A DNA stretch of 64,000 nucleotides from Paenibacillus sp. FSL R5-0517. Lineage in GTDB: Bacteria > Bacillota > Bacilli > Paenibacillales > Paenibacillaceae. The position numbers and the translations under genes are program-made. The notes under the pieces are model-generated. The model saw only the letters and a program-made list of their open reading frames with translations. It did not search any database and was not told the origin of the DNA. The stretch lies in assembly GCF_037974355.1 (NCBI RefSeq), contig NZ_CP150235.1:1488001-1552000 (forward strand), given 5' to 3'. Shown here piece by piece: positions 47,376 to 56,700 of this stretch. Each line of letters begins with the position of its first letter. The stretch's first letter is position 1.

Positions 47376-47425
47376 AAGGAAGTGGTCTTTGGTTCATTGA
47401 ACCGAAGGTCATTTCCTTTTTTTTG
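47376..47425 (+). terminator. Terminator after rhaD
   Basis: A long stem, with AGGAA...CTT-GGTTC pairing with GAACC-AAG...TTCCT around att, followed by eight Ts. Confidence 0.85.
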
Positions 47426-47547
47426 ACGAACAAACGTCATTTTGGTTCAAAAAAGTTCAAATTGCTGAACAAGAATGGCTTTGTTATCGATTATTGAATC
47501 GTAGAATGCATTATCACGCGCTGGCGAAATTCGGGTGAAATGACGTA

Positions 47548-47576
47548 TTGTCAATGGCTCTGCGATTTTGCATAAT
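47548..47576 (+). promoter_or_regulatory. Promoter of the kimA-like gene
   Basis: TTGTCA (47548-47553), a 17-nt spacer and CATAAT (47571-47576). An inverted repeat TGACG-N6-CGTCA (47424-47439) lies further upstream, partly within the preceding T run. No c-di-AMP riboswitch is recognisable. Confidence 0.6.
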
Positions 47577-47617
47577 AACAATGCTTCACAGATGAGAGAT
47601 GGAAGGAAGTTATGATC

Positions 47618-49435
47618 ATGCTTGGCAAAATGAAGAGAATCTTAATAGGCAAGCCAATGAAATCGGCTGAACTGGATGGAGAAAAATTGGGGAAATGGAA
47701 GGCGCTCGCCATCCTGTCCTCGGATGCCCTATCGTCCGTTGCCTACGGTACGGAACAGATTTTGCTGGTGCTCGTTGCGGCCGGATTCGCCGCCCTGTGG
47801 TACTCTGTTCCAATTTCCATCGCCGTGCTGGGATTACTCGTCATTTTAATTTTTTCCTATCGCCAGACGATATTTGCTTATCCAACAGGGGGCGGCGCTT
47901 ATATCGTAGCCAAGGATAACCTGGGTACAACATCCAGTCTGATTGCCGGAGGATCTCTGCTGGTCGATTATATTTTGACCGTTGCGGTAAGTTCGTCCGC
48001 AGGCACGGATGCGATTACATCGGCTTTTCCTATGCTGCATGACTACAGTGTTGTGATTGCACTCATTATGATTGTTTTTCTAACCATTATGAATCTGCGG
48101 GGAGTGACGGAGTCGGCGTCTGTGCTGGCGATCCCCATCTATCTGTTTATCTTTTCGATTGCAATTCTGATTATCTCGGGTGGAATCAAATTTCTTGCCG
48201 GGGGCATGGAAGCAGCTGCACCAGAATTCGGAACAAGTCTATCCCATGTGAGTATGTTTCTGTTATTGAAAGCATTCAGCTCCGGATGTTCGGCCTTGAC
48301 TGGCGTGGAAGCGGTAAGTAACGCGATCCCGAACTTCAAGCAGCCAGCCGAGAAAAATGCCGCGGGTACATTACTGCTTATGGGTTGTATATTAGGAGCC
48401 ATGTTCATCGGTATCACCTTACTGGCTTATGGGTACGGAGTGAAGCCTGATCCCAAAGCAACGGTCATTTCCCAGATTGCTGAAGCGACGTTTGGCAGGG
48501 GCACGATGTATTTTATCATCCAGGGTGTAACGGCGCTGATCCTGTTCCTGGCTGCCAACACAGCATATTCGGCTTTTCCGCTGCTATCCTTCATGATGGC
48601 AAAAGATAAATTCATGCCACATGCATTTATGGTCAGAGGAGACCGCCTTGGTTTCTCGAACGGAATCATTTTTCTTAGTGTGATGTCTGCCTTACTGGTG
48701 GTTGGGTTCAAAGGAAATACGGAAAGCCTGATTCCGCTCTATGCGGTAGGGGTGTTCATTCCATTTACCCTGTCACAACTCGGTATGATGATTCGTTGGA
48801 TCAAAGTCAAACCATCTGGCTGGCAGATGAAACTGCTCGTGAATACGATCGGTATGCTGACTACATTATCGATCACCCTGATCTTTATTTTCACCAAGTT
48901 CACGCAGACATGGGTCATTTTTATCTTTTTGCCGGTTGTTGTCTATGTGTTCATGCGTATTCACCGTCACTATTGCAACATTGCCGATGAGCTACGAATT
49001 GACATTCAGGTGGAAAAACCAGCCCACAAAGGCAATACCATCATCATTCCCGTTGCTGGCATTACCCGGGTCGTCATGAATACGATCAGTTATGCGCAGA
49101 CGATGTCGGATCACGTGGTCGCGCTGTACATTGGATTCGATGATGAGGCGATACGCAAGATGGAGCAGAAGTGGGAAGAGTGGAATCCCGGTGTTCGTCT
49201 GGTCGTGATCAAATCGAGATACCGCAGTATTATGGGGCCGCTGAAGAAATTCATTGATACCGTGGAGTGGAAAACGGCCGAGACCGATCACATCACCGTA
49301 TTGATTCCGCAATTCATCACCAAGCATTGGTGGCAAAATGTACTGCATAACCAGACCAGCTTCATGATCCGGGCCTATCTGATCAATTACAAAGACGTGA
49401 TTGTCACCACGGTGCCCTATCATCTGAATCGTTAA
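47618..49435 (+). CDS. kimA: Potassium importer, KimA (YdaO) family
   Basis: A 605-residue APC-superfamily transporter. About twelve membrane helices fill residues 25-460 (ALAILSSDALSSVAYGTEQIL, FAYPTGGGAYIVA), and a cytoplasmic C-terminal domain of about 150 residues follows (NTIIIPVAGITRVVMNTISYA). Length and sequence match B. subtilis KimA, a high-affinity K+/H+ symporter inhibited by c-di-AMP. AAGGAAG is best spaced to ATG 47618, not ATG 47612. Unlike B. subtilis ydaO, no c-di-AMP riboswitch is visible upstream. Confidence 0.85.
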   Translation: MLGKMKRILIGKPMKSAELDGEKLGKWKALAILSSDALSSVAYGTEQILLVLVAAGFAALWYSVPISIAVLGLLVILIFSYRQTIFAYPTGGGAYIVAKDNLGTTSSLIAGGSLLVDYILTVAVSSSAGTDAITSAFPMLHDYSVVIALIMIVFLTIMNLRGVTESASVLAIPIYLFIFSIAILIISGGIKFLAGGMEAAAPEFGTSLSHVSMFLLLKAFSSGCSALTGVEAVSNAIPNFKQPAEKNAAGTLLLMGCILGAMFIGITLLAYGYGVKPDPKATVISQIAEATFGRGTMYFIIQGVTALILFLAANTAYSAFPLLSFMMAKDKFMPHAFMVRGDRLGFSNGIIFLSVMSALLVVGFKGNTESLIPLYAVGVFIPFTLSQLGMMIRWIKVKPSGWQMKLLVNTIGMLTTLSITLIFIFTKFTQTWVIFIFLPVVVYVFMRIHRHYCNIADELRIDIQVEKPAHKGNTIIIPVAGITRVVMNTISYAQTMSDHVVALYIGFDDEAIRKMEQKWEEWNPGVRLVVIKSRYRSIMGPLKKFIDTVEWKTAETDHITVLIPQFITKHWWQNVLHNQTSFMIRAYLINYKDVIVTTVPYHLNR

Positions 49436-49538
49436 CTTGAACAGCTCATCGCTTCATCCCGTTTGAAAGATTTACAGATTATTGTAAAATGAGTCACGTT
49501 CTTTAATAGGTATACGTTCATATTCCATTAACACATCG

Positions 49539-49584
49539 AACCGCAAGGATATCTCCAAAAAGGGGAGTACTTGCGGTTTTTTTG
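49539..49584 (+). terminator. Terminator after kimA
   Basis: AACCGCAAG (49539-49547) pairs with CTTGCGGTT (49570-49578), with an inner CTCC/GGAG stem, then a T run. The remaining gap to 49779 shows no certain promoter. Confidence 0.85.
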
Positions 49585-49779
49585 TCGTGTAATCCGGTCT
49601 GGATACCGCTTTCGGAAGGATGCACATTTGCGTAAAGTCCCTTGTCCATGATTAACGTTACGTTGATTCAGAATGAATTTTGCTGTGACATTCGACTCTT
49701 ACACTAGATAACGTGGTGCTGAAGTGGATGTAACCTTTCACACACACTGAATGCGTGAAACAAGGGGGAAGAAAATCCG

Positions 49780-50742
49780 ATGAGTGAGCTTGATAACCGG
49801 ATCAGCTTGCCCGCGGCCAAACGGCGTGTATCAGGTACGAGTGAGCGCCGGGCAACCTCGCTGCGTGTGCAGCGAATGCGGGAGAATCTGCTGGCCTATG
49901 GTTTCCTGGCACCATCGCTGCTTTTGTTTGCAGTGTTTCTGTTTTACCCGATGTTTAAGTCCGTGTACCTTAGTCTGCATTCCACAGATCCGACGGGGCA
50001 GATTGCAGCTTATGTAGGAATGGATAACTTCAAGGCGGTGTTCCAATCGGGGCTGTTTATGCAAGGCATGAAAGTGACATTACTATTTGTCCTGTTTACA
50101 GTACCTACGGGTATGTTGGCCGCTCTGATTCTGGCTGCACTGACTCACAACCGTTTCAAGGGTATGCGTGTATTCCAATTTGTGTTCTCTCTGCCCGTGG
50201 TATTATCCGTCGGTTCGTCAGCGGTCATCTGGAAGTTTCTATTCCATCCGACCCTGGGCATGCTGAATTATCTGCTTGGCAAAGTAGGCATTGACCCAAT
50301 CCCCTGGCTTACCAGCCCGGACTGGGCACTGATTTCGATCTCCATCATGACCATCTGGATGAACCTCGGATTTAACTACATTATTCTATCCAGTGGTTTG
50401 GCAGGCATACCGGATGAGATCTACGAGAGCGCCAAGATTGATGGTGCAGGAGCAATGCTTACGTTTCGTAAAATCTCGATGCCGCTACTGTCACCAACGT
50501 TATTTTTTGTTACGGTCGTATCGATCATTGGCGCTTTTCAATCGTTCGGTCAGATCAACATTCTAACCCGGGGTGGCCCGATGGACAGTACAAATGTGTT
50601 TGTCTATTCCATCTATCAGGAAGCCTTCGTTAATTTCCGCTTTGGTACAGGTAGTGCACAGGCACTGATCCTGTTCGTGGTAATTATGCTGCTGACCCTG
50701 ATCCAGTTCAAATGGGTAGAAAGGAAAGTGCATTACCAATGA
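49780..50742 (+). CDS. Carbohydrate ABC transporter permease (MalF/UgpA type)
   Basis: A 320-residue inner-membrane permease with six helices, the first of two in a sugar importer. The EAA loop, which contacts the ATPase, is EIYESAKIDGAGAMLTFRKI near residue 220. AAGGGGGAAG precedes ATG 49780. Its TGA overlaps the next gene's ATG. The substrate is unknown; the MalF/UgpA branch takes oligosaccharides or glycerol-3-phosphate derivatives. Confidence 0.9.
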   Translation: MSELDNRISLPAAKRRVSGTSERRATSLRVQRMRENLLAYGFLAPSLLLFAVFLFYPMFKSVYLSLHSTDPTGQIAAYVGMDNFKAVFQSGLFMQGMKVTLLFVLFTVPTGMLAALILAALTHNRFKGMRVFQFVFSLPVVLSVGSSAVIWKFLFHPTLGMLNYLLGKVGIDPIPWLTSPDWALISISIMTIWMNLGFNYIILSSGLAGIPDEIYESAKIDGAGAMLTFRKISMPLLSPTLFFVTVVSIIGAFQSFGQINILTRGGPMDSTNVFVYSIYQEAFVNFRFGTGSAQALILFVVIMLLTLIQFKWVERKVHYQ

Positions 50743-51560
50743 GTGCGAGATGGACAAAAACGCTGTTGTACGGAGCACTGACCATTTGTGCGGCACTGGT
50801 ACTGTATCCGGTGATGTATACCTTTTTCATGGCTGTCATGACGCCAGAAGATGCGAGCGCTTATCCGCCGCATATCATTCCGAATTCCATCGATCTGTCC
50901 AACTTTAGCGAAGTATTCGATATTGTTCCGATCGGTCGATTTATCGGCAATACCTTCCTTGTCGCAGGACTGACGACACTTGGTCAATTGATTACAGCGA
51001 GTATGGCAGCCTATGCTTTTGCGAAAATGCAGTTCAAAGGCAAAAACGTTATCTTCAGCATGTTTGTCGCTACGATGATGATTCCATGGGAAGTGACGAT
51101 GATCCCGAATTACCTCACGATTCGCAGCTGGGGCTGGCTGGATAGTTACCAGGGGCTTACGGTGCCATTTCTGGCGACAGCGTTTGGTACATTCCTGCTC
51201 AGACAGTTCTTCATGCAGCTGCCCAAGGAGTTGTTCGAAGCAGCGAGGATCGATGGTTGTGGTCATATTCGTTATTTCATATCGCATGTTCTGCCTTTGT
51301 CCCGTCCGGCACTTGGAACACTGGCAATCTATTCATTCTTAAGCATGTACAATTCGTATCTCTGGCCGTTGCTGGTGACCAATACACCGGAGATGAGAAC
51401 CGCACAGATCGGGATCTCGATGCTGGAGTTCCAGGAATCCACAGCGTGGAATCTGGTATTTGCCGGAACCGCAATGGTGATTCTACCATCCTTACTACTC
51501 CTGATCTTCGGCTTGAAACAGCTTGTCCGCGGAATGGCCGCAGGCGCGTTGAAGGGGTAA
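50739..51560 (+). CDS. Carbohydrate ABC transporter permease (MalG/UgpE type)
   Basis: A 273-residue second permease with six helices. The EAA loop is ELFEAARIDGCGHIRYFISH near residue 175, and PYLTIRSW/MIPWEVTMIPNYL segments are typical. ATG 50739 overlaps the preceding stop (ATGA), after GAAAGGAAAG. The solute-binding gene follows after a 388-nt spacer that contains hairpins. No ATPase gene is present; such importers often share MsmX-type ATPases. Confidence 0.9.
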   Translation: MSARWTKTLLYGALTICAALVLYPVMYTFFMAVMTPEDASAYPPHIIPNSIDLSNFSEVFDIVPIGRFIGNTFLVAGLTTLGQLITASMAAYAFAKMQFKGKNVIFSMFVATMMIPWEVTMIPNYLTIRSWGWLDSYQGLTVPFLATAFGTFLLRQFFMQLPKELFEAARIDGCGHIRYFISHVLPLSRPALGTLAIYSFLSMYNSYLWPLLVTNTPEMRTAQIGISMLEFQESTAWNLVFAGTAMVILPSLLLLIFGLKQLVRGMAAGALKG

Positions 51561-51659
51561 GGAGATAGTATTTCACAAGTATTCAAGTGAATGGAATATC
51601 TGAAGGTTTTGATCTTAAGTTTTTAATCTAAAGGTTCCGTATTAAAGATTTTGATTTAA

Positions 51660-51681
51660 ACCTTGTATCTTCGTACAAGGT
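51660..51681 (+). other. Perfect hairpin in the ABC operon spacer
   Basis: ACCTTGTA-tcttcg-TACAAGGT: an 8-bp stem with a TTCG-type loop and no T run. It may protect or punctuate the mRNA between permease and binding-protein genes. Confidence 0.5.
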
Positions 51682-51790
51682 CTTAAGGGTTGGATACCAG
51701 GAGCGAATAAATGAGGCTCGCATTTTCAATAAGTCTCTTGAAGAGCTGCAAAAGTAGTGAAGGAGAAGAATCGATTCTGAAGAAGCGAAG

Positions 51791-51870
51791 CGTTCGCCTT
51801 TATCACCGGATTTTCCCCTTTGAGAGGGGGAATGAAAAAAATCCGGGGATAACAGCGATCAAAAGAACGA
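51791..51870 (+). repeat. Long imperfect hairpin element in the ABC operon spacer
   Basis: Nested complementarity: CGTTC (51792-51796) with GAACG (51866-51870); TTATCACCGGATTT (51801-51814) with AAATCCGGGGATAA (51840-51853), one mismatch; CCCCT (51816-51820) with AGGGG (51826-51830). It looks like a small mobile palindromic repeat or a structured RNA; no second copy is in the window. Confidence 0.5.
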
Positions 51871-51948
51871 TTCATATCCGGAACGGCCATCTTGCAGCAC
51901 CTATGCACTTATGATTGCGCGAGCCATATAAAAGGAGAGCGATTTCGG

Positions 51949-53307
51949 TTGAAAAAAAGAGGAACATTTGCATTAATGCTGGCAGCACTCATGTTGGTTA
52001 TCTCAGCTTGCGGAACAAAAGCGGAAACAAGTAGCCCGGCGAGTGGCGCTCAAGCAGAAGCGGCTGCCGCCGAAACAACACAACTGACGTGGTGGCACTC
52101 CATGTCTGGCGCAGGGGAGAAAGCCATTAATCAACTCGCCTCTGATTTTAACGCCAGTCATCCGAACATTCAGGTGAAGCCCATCTATCAAGGGAAGTAC
52201 GATGAGAGTCTGAACAAACTTAAAGCATCCATGGGCTCGGACAGCGGTCCTGACATTATCCAGGTCTACGAGATTGGCAGCAAATTCATGATTGATTCAG
52301 GCATGATTACGCCGGTACAACAGTTCATCGACAAGGATCAGTTCGATCTGTCCCAACTGGAACCAAACATCATCCGATATTACACGATTGATGGCAAATT
52401 GAATGCCATGCCGTTTAACACATCCAACCCGATCCTGTACTACAACAAGGATATGTTCAAAGCAGCAGGTCTGGACCCGGAGAACCCGCCGAAGACGTAT
52501 GAAGAGTTTGAGCAGGCGGCGAAAGCATTGGCGAAAGACGGCAAGCCAGGTGCGTCCATGGCGATCTACGGCTGGTTCATGGAACAGTTCTTTGCAAACC
52601 AGAATGCAGATTATGTAAACAATGGTAACGGAAGAACGGAAGCAGCTACAGAGTCTCTGTTGAATTCCGAAGCAGGCGTGAAGACGTTAACGTGGTGGAA
52701 AAAGATGATCGACGAGAAAACCCTCTCCAATCTGGGGCGTAGCACAGACGATACAACAGCAGCATTTACCGCTCAGCAGATTGGTATGACTCTGGATTCC
52801 ACGGCTGGCCTGCGCAAAATCGTGGAAGGTTCAGGTGGCAAGTTTGAACTGGGAACAGGCTTCCTGCCTCGTCCGTCAGATGCCAAAGAGGGTGGCGTTG
52901 TGGTTGGCGGAGCAAGCCTGTACATCATGAATAACAAATCGGAAGCGCAACAGCAAGCAGCATGGGAATTCATCAAGTATTTGGCTACACCAGAGGTGCA
53001 AGCGAACTGGAGCGTTGCGACAGGATATTTCCCTATTACGACAGCAGCCTACAATGAGCAAGTATTAAAGGATAATATGGCGAAGTACCCGCAATTCCAG
53101 ACAGCCGTCGATCAATTGCACGCTTCCGCGGATTCGACAGCAACATCCGGGGCATTAATGGGTGTATTCCCTGAAGCGCGACAACTTGTCGAAGGAGCGA
53201 TTGAAACGGTCCTGAATGGACAAGGTACACCGCAAGAAGCATTGGATGCAGCAGCCAAACAAATTACGGACAAAATTGCGCAGTATAACAGTACGGTGAA
53301 AAAATAA
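51949..53307 (+). CDS. Sugar ABC transporter solute-binding lipoprotein
   Basis: A 452-residue extracellular binding protein of the family 1 (maltose/UgpB) type. Lipoprotein signal: MKKRGTFALMLAALMLVISAC, Cys near residue 21. LTWWHSMSGAGEKAINQLASDFN and the later NTSNPILYYNKDMFKAAG are typical of UgpB-like proteins. The start is TTG 51949 after AGGAGAG; longer starts would place residues before the signal peptide. It completes the importer with the two permeases upstream. Confidence 0.92.
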   Translation: MKKRGTFALMLAALMLVISACGTKAETSSPASGAQAEAAAAETTQLTWWHSMSGAGEKAINQLASDFNASHPNIQVKPIYQGKYDESLNKLKASMGSDSGPDIIQVYEIGSKFMIDSGMITPVQQFIDKDQFDLSQLEPNIIRYYTIDGKLNAMPFNTSNPILYYNKDMFKAAGLDPENPPKTYEEFEQAAKALAKDGKPGASMAIYGWFMEQFFANQNADYVNNGNGRTEAATESLLNSEAGVKTLTWWKKMIDEKTLSNLGRSTDDTTAAFTAQQIGMTLDSTAGLRKIVEGSGGKFELGTGFLPRPSDAKEGGVVVGGASLYIMNNKSEAQQQAAWEFIKYLATPEVQANWSVATGYFPITTAAYNEQVLKDNMAKYPQFQTAVDQLHASADSTATSGALMGVFPEARQLVEGAIETVLNGQGTPQEALDAAAKQITDKIAQYNSTVKK

Positions 53308-53327
53308 TTGTAGGCTAATCTCAAAAT

Positions 53328-53364
53328 AAAGATGCGGCGATCATTCCTGATCGTCGTGTCTTTA
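53328..53364 (+). terminator. Probable terminator of the ABC operon
   Basis: AAAGA..CGGCGATCA pairs with TGATCGTCG..TCTTT around ttcc. The downstream T tract is short. Confidence 0.5.
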
Positions 53365-53642
53365 TGATTTTATGAATTTTAACCAGTGAGACTTAAGTTG
53401 GACTTTTCTTGATGTATGGAGTCATAGGTGTTATCACAAAATGTCGAAAGAAGATATGCTTTACATTTTGTATGTTAGTTTAGATGACGCAAATTAGTTT
53501 TTTATGCACAGACATGGTAGATATAAGGTTCAAAAAGTCACAATTAGTACCCGTTATTAGTCCTATATGAAAGAGAATGATGTGATTTTGTTTATTTTTG
53601 TAATGTATATGTTCTATTTTCTTTCATAACGAAGAAATATTG

Positions 53643-53671
53643 TTTACACAGGTCGCTTATTCAGTTATCTT
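53643..53671 (+). promoter_or_regulatory. Putative promoter of the surface nuclease gene
   Basis: TTTACA (53643-53648), a 17-nt spacer and TATCTT (53666-53671). The gap 53365-53740 is A/T-rich; TTTACATTTTGTATGTTAG-like repeats near 53461 faintly recall PhoP boxes, but spacing does not fit well enough to claim one. Confidence 0.4.
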
Positions 53672-53740
53672 ATATTTGAACTAATGTACAAGCTGTCTGA
53701 ACAAATGATTGAAAATTCATAACATGGGGGTAGGAGAAAG

Positions 53741-56700
53741 ATGCAAAGTAAGCAAATAAAGAGTTGGCTTCGATTATTCTTAGCTGTGGTGCTGTTGATT
53801 ACCGGAGCTATACCTGCTGGCTTATTCAACAGCAAAGCCGCCGCAGCTGACGAGCCATTAACGGTTACACAGGCGCTCGCTCTTGGTTCGGATGATTCAA
53901 CCGCTACAGTTGAAGGTTATGTTGTAGGGACCTACAGCAACGGTCCAAGTGTAAATTCGAATCCACCCTTTACTGTAGACACCAATTTTGCTATTGCGGA
54001 TAGTCCAACCGAAAGAGATATTAGCAAAATGATGCCTGTGCAGGTACCCACATCTGTTCCTCGCAGCACGTTCGGACTACTAAGCAATCCCTCCTTGTAT
54101 CAATCCAAAGTGCGTATTAACAACGGTACGTTATCTCAATATTTCACTTCTAAAGGTATACGCTCCGTTGCATCAACAACCTTTCAGCTCATGGATGAGA
54201 CACCCGAAACGGAAGTAGCCAATGTTACAGCTAACCCATCTTCAGGGGAAGTTCCGGCAGGAACACAGGTGACCCTAGGAACAACTACAGTCGGTGCTGC
54301 CGTATATTACAAGTTAAATGATGAAAATGCGTTTCTTCCTTACACAGTTCCCATTACGGTAAATAATGCCATACACATTGAAGCCTATGCACATAAAGAA
54401 GGCTTGCTGGATAGTGCAATTGCTTTGTTTAATTACACCATCGTGGACAATACGCCAATCTTAATCTCTGATGCCAGAAACAAACCGGAAAACACTTCAG
54501 TTACCGTTCAGGGGATTGTCACCTATCGAGAGGAATCCGGAGGGATGGCAAATCTATACATTCAGGATGAGAATGCCGGTATCGTCATTCGGGGCACGGA
54601 TTCAACTGTGGAGCCCGGTGACCGGATAGAAGCATATGGTCCGCTCACCATTTATAACGGTCTGCTCCAGATCGAGAAGGATAAAGCAGGATTTCCAGGC
54701 GGATATATCAAGATTTTAGACAAAGCACAAGAAATTCCTGAACCGCTTGTATTGACCTCCAAGGATTTTACACCTGCTGAAGGCGGAGGTAAGGGTGCGG
54801 GCGGCATTTATGAAGGAATGCTTGTCGAAGTTCATGGGGTTACAGTGACAAGAAGCAGTAGTTCCACCTTTTTTGCGACAGATGTCGATGGTGGAGAGAT
54901 CACGATCTATGCCAAGAATAGCCCCACTGCACTATCAACAGGCAAAACATACGAAAAAGTGACAGGTGTCATGACTTACCACACAAGCTATGGACTGGAA
55001 CTAATCCCGCGTACAGCAACGGATGTTGTCGAAAATCTGCTTTCTGTTACAGCTAGTGTTCCGTCAGGTGGTATTGTCAAAGGATCAACCGTGACCTTAT
55101 CCTCACCAACAGCAGGAGCGGAAATTTATTATTCGGTTGATGGAACAGAACCAACCCAAACATCTACGCTTTATAGTGGCCCGATTACAGTAGACGAAGA
55201 TACCGTGGTTAAAGCGATCGCCGTATCAGGCGGCAATACAAGTCATGTATATAGCTTTACGTACACCGTTCTTCAGGAACTGGACAACCTGAGAATTCAC
55301 GATATACAAGGCGCATCTCATAGCTCCCTGTATGATGGTCTGGCTGTCCAGAATGTTGAAGGTATCGTGACTCATATTGTAAATGCAAGTTCGTTCTATA
55401 TGCAGGAGATCCCTGGCATGGAAGATGACGATATAAAAACATCTGAGGGTATCCTTATTTATAAATCCACTCATGGCATGGCGGTAGGCAACAAAGTCAG
55501 CGTATCCGGTCAAGTGAAGGAATATGCGACAGCAACGACCGAGCTGGCGACAACAGAAATAGTGGCTACAGCAATTACGGTTGAGGGTGAAAATCAGACA
55601 CTGCCTGAACCTGTGATCCTTGGGAAGGACGGACGAATGATCCCTAACGTCATTGATTCGGATCAGTTCGGTGAGTTTAATCCGGATGTGGATGCAATCG
55701 ACTTTTACGAGAGCTTGGAAGGCATGAGGGTGCAACTCGATCAAGCCACGATTGTCGGTCCGTATTCAAGTGAGCCAGGGCTGGCAGTCGTAATCGATAA
55801 TGGTCCGAACAATCCGTTACGAACACCTGCAGGAGGCGTCATTCTGACAGGAGATGGTGTAGAGCCGTTTGAGAGTTCACTTAATCCGCAACGACTGTTC
55901 ATCAATAAAAAACCATCCCAAGCGGTCAAAACGGGAGACAAGCTGGATGGCTCTGTGAAAGGGGTTATGACATACTCCAATGGGAACTTTAAAGTGATTC
56001 CTGAGGGTAATCTTCCGGCAATCACACCGAGTTCTCTTGCACAAGCCATAACCAATATTCAACCTACGGATGACAAATTAACGATTGCAACGTTCAATGT
56101 AGAGAATTTCAGTCAAAAGGATGCGGCTAGAGCGGTTAAAATTGGCGGTATTGTTGTAAATAATCTGAAAAATCCAGATATTATTGGCATTATGGAAGTA
56201 CAAGATAATGATGGAGCAACCGACAGTGGAAACACTGCTGCGGATGCGAGCTTCCAGACTTTAATTGATGCAATTGCTGCCAAAGGTGGTCCCACGTATA
56301 AATACACAGATATCGCTCCGGAAAATAACAAGGATGGCGGAGCACCAGGTGCCAACATTCGAGTTGGGTTCCTATATAAGGAATCAAGAGTGTCCTTGAA
56401 AGAAGGAATTAAAGGTAATGCGACAACAGCAATTCAGGTAGGCGCTGACGGCAGTCTCTCCAATAACCCGGGTCGTATTGCACCAGGGGATGAGGCGTTC
56501 GCCAGCTCCCGCAAACCGCTTGCCGCTGAATTCGAATTCAATGGTGAACGTGTAGTGGTGATTGCCAACCACTTCAATTCCAAAGGCGGAGACCTGAAAC
56601 CGTTTGGAAGCATACAGCCTGCCACTCGAAGCAGTGAAGTTCAACGTGCGAAGCAAGCTGCGCTGGTGAATGGCTTTGTGAAAGACTTACTAGATAAAGA

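Noticed and set aside
49600..49625. Catabolite-responsive (cre) site before the sugar ABC operon
   Set aside because: TGGATACCGCTTTCGG looks similar but the central CG is out of register with the cre consensus.
53440..53480. PhoP box upstream of the surface nuclease gene
   Set aside because: TTTACA-like motifs occur, but not with the regular spacing of direct repeats expected for PhoP.
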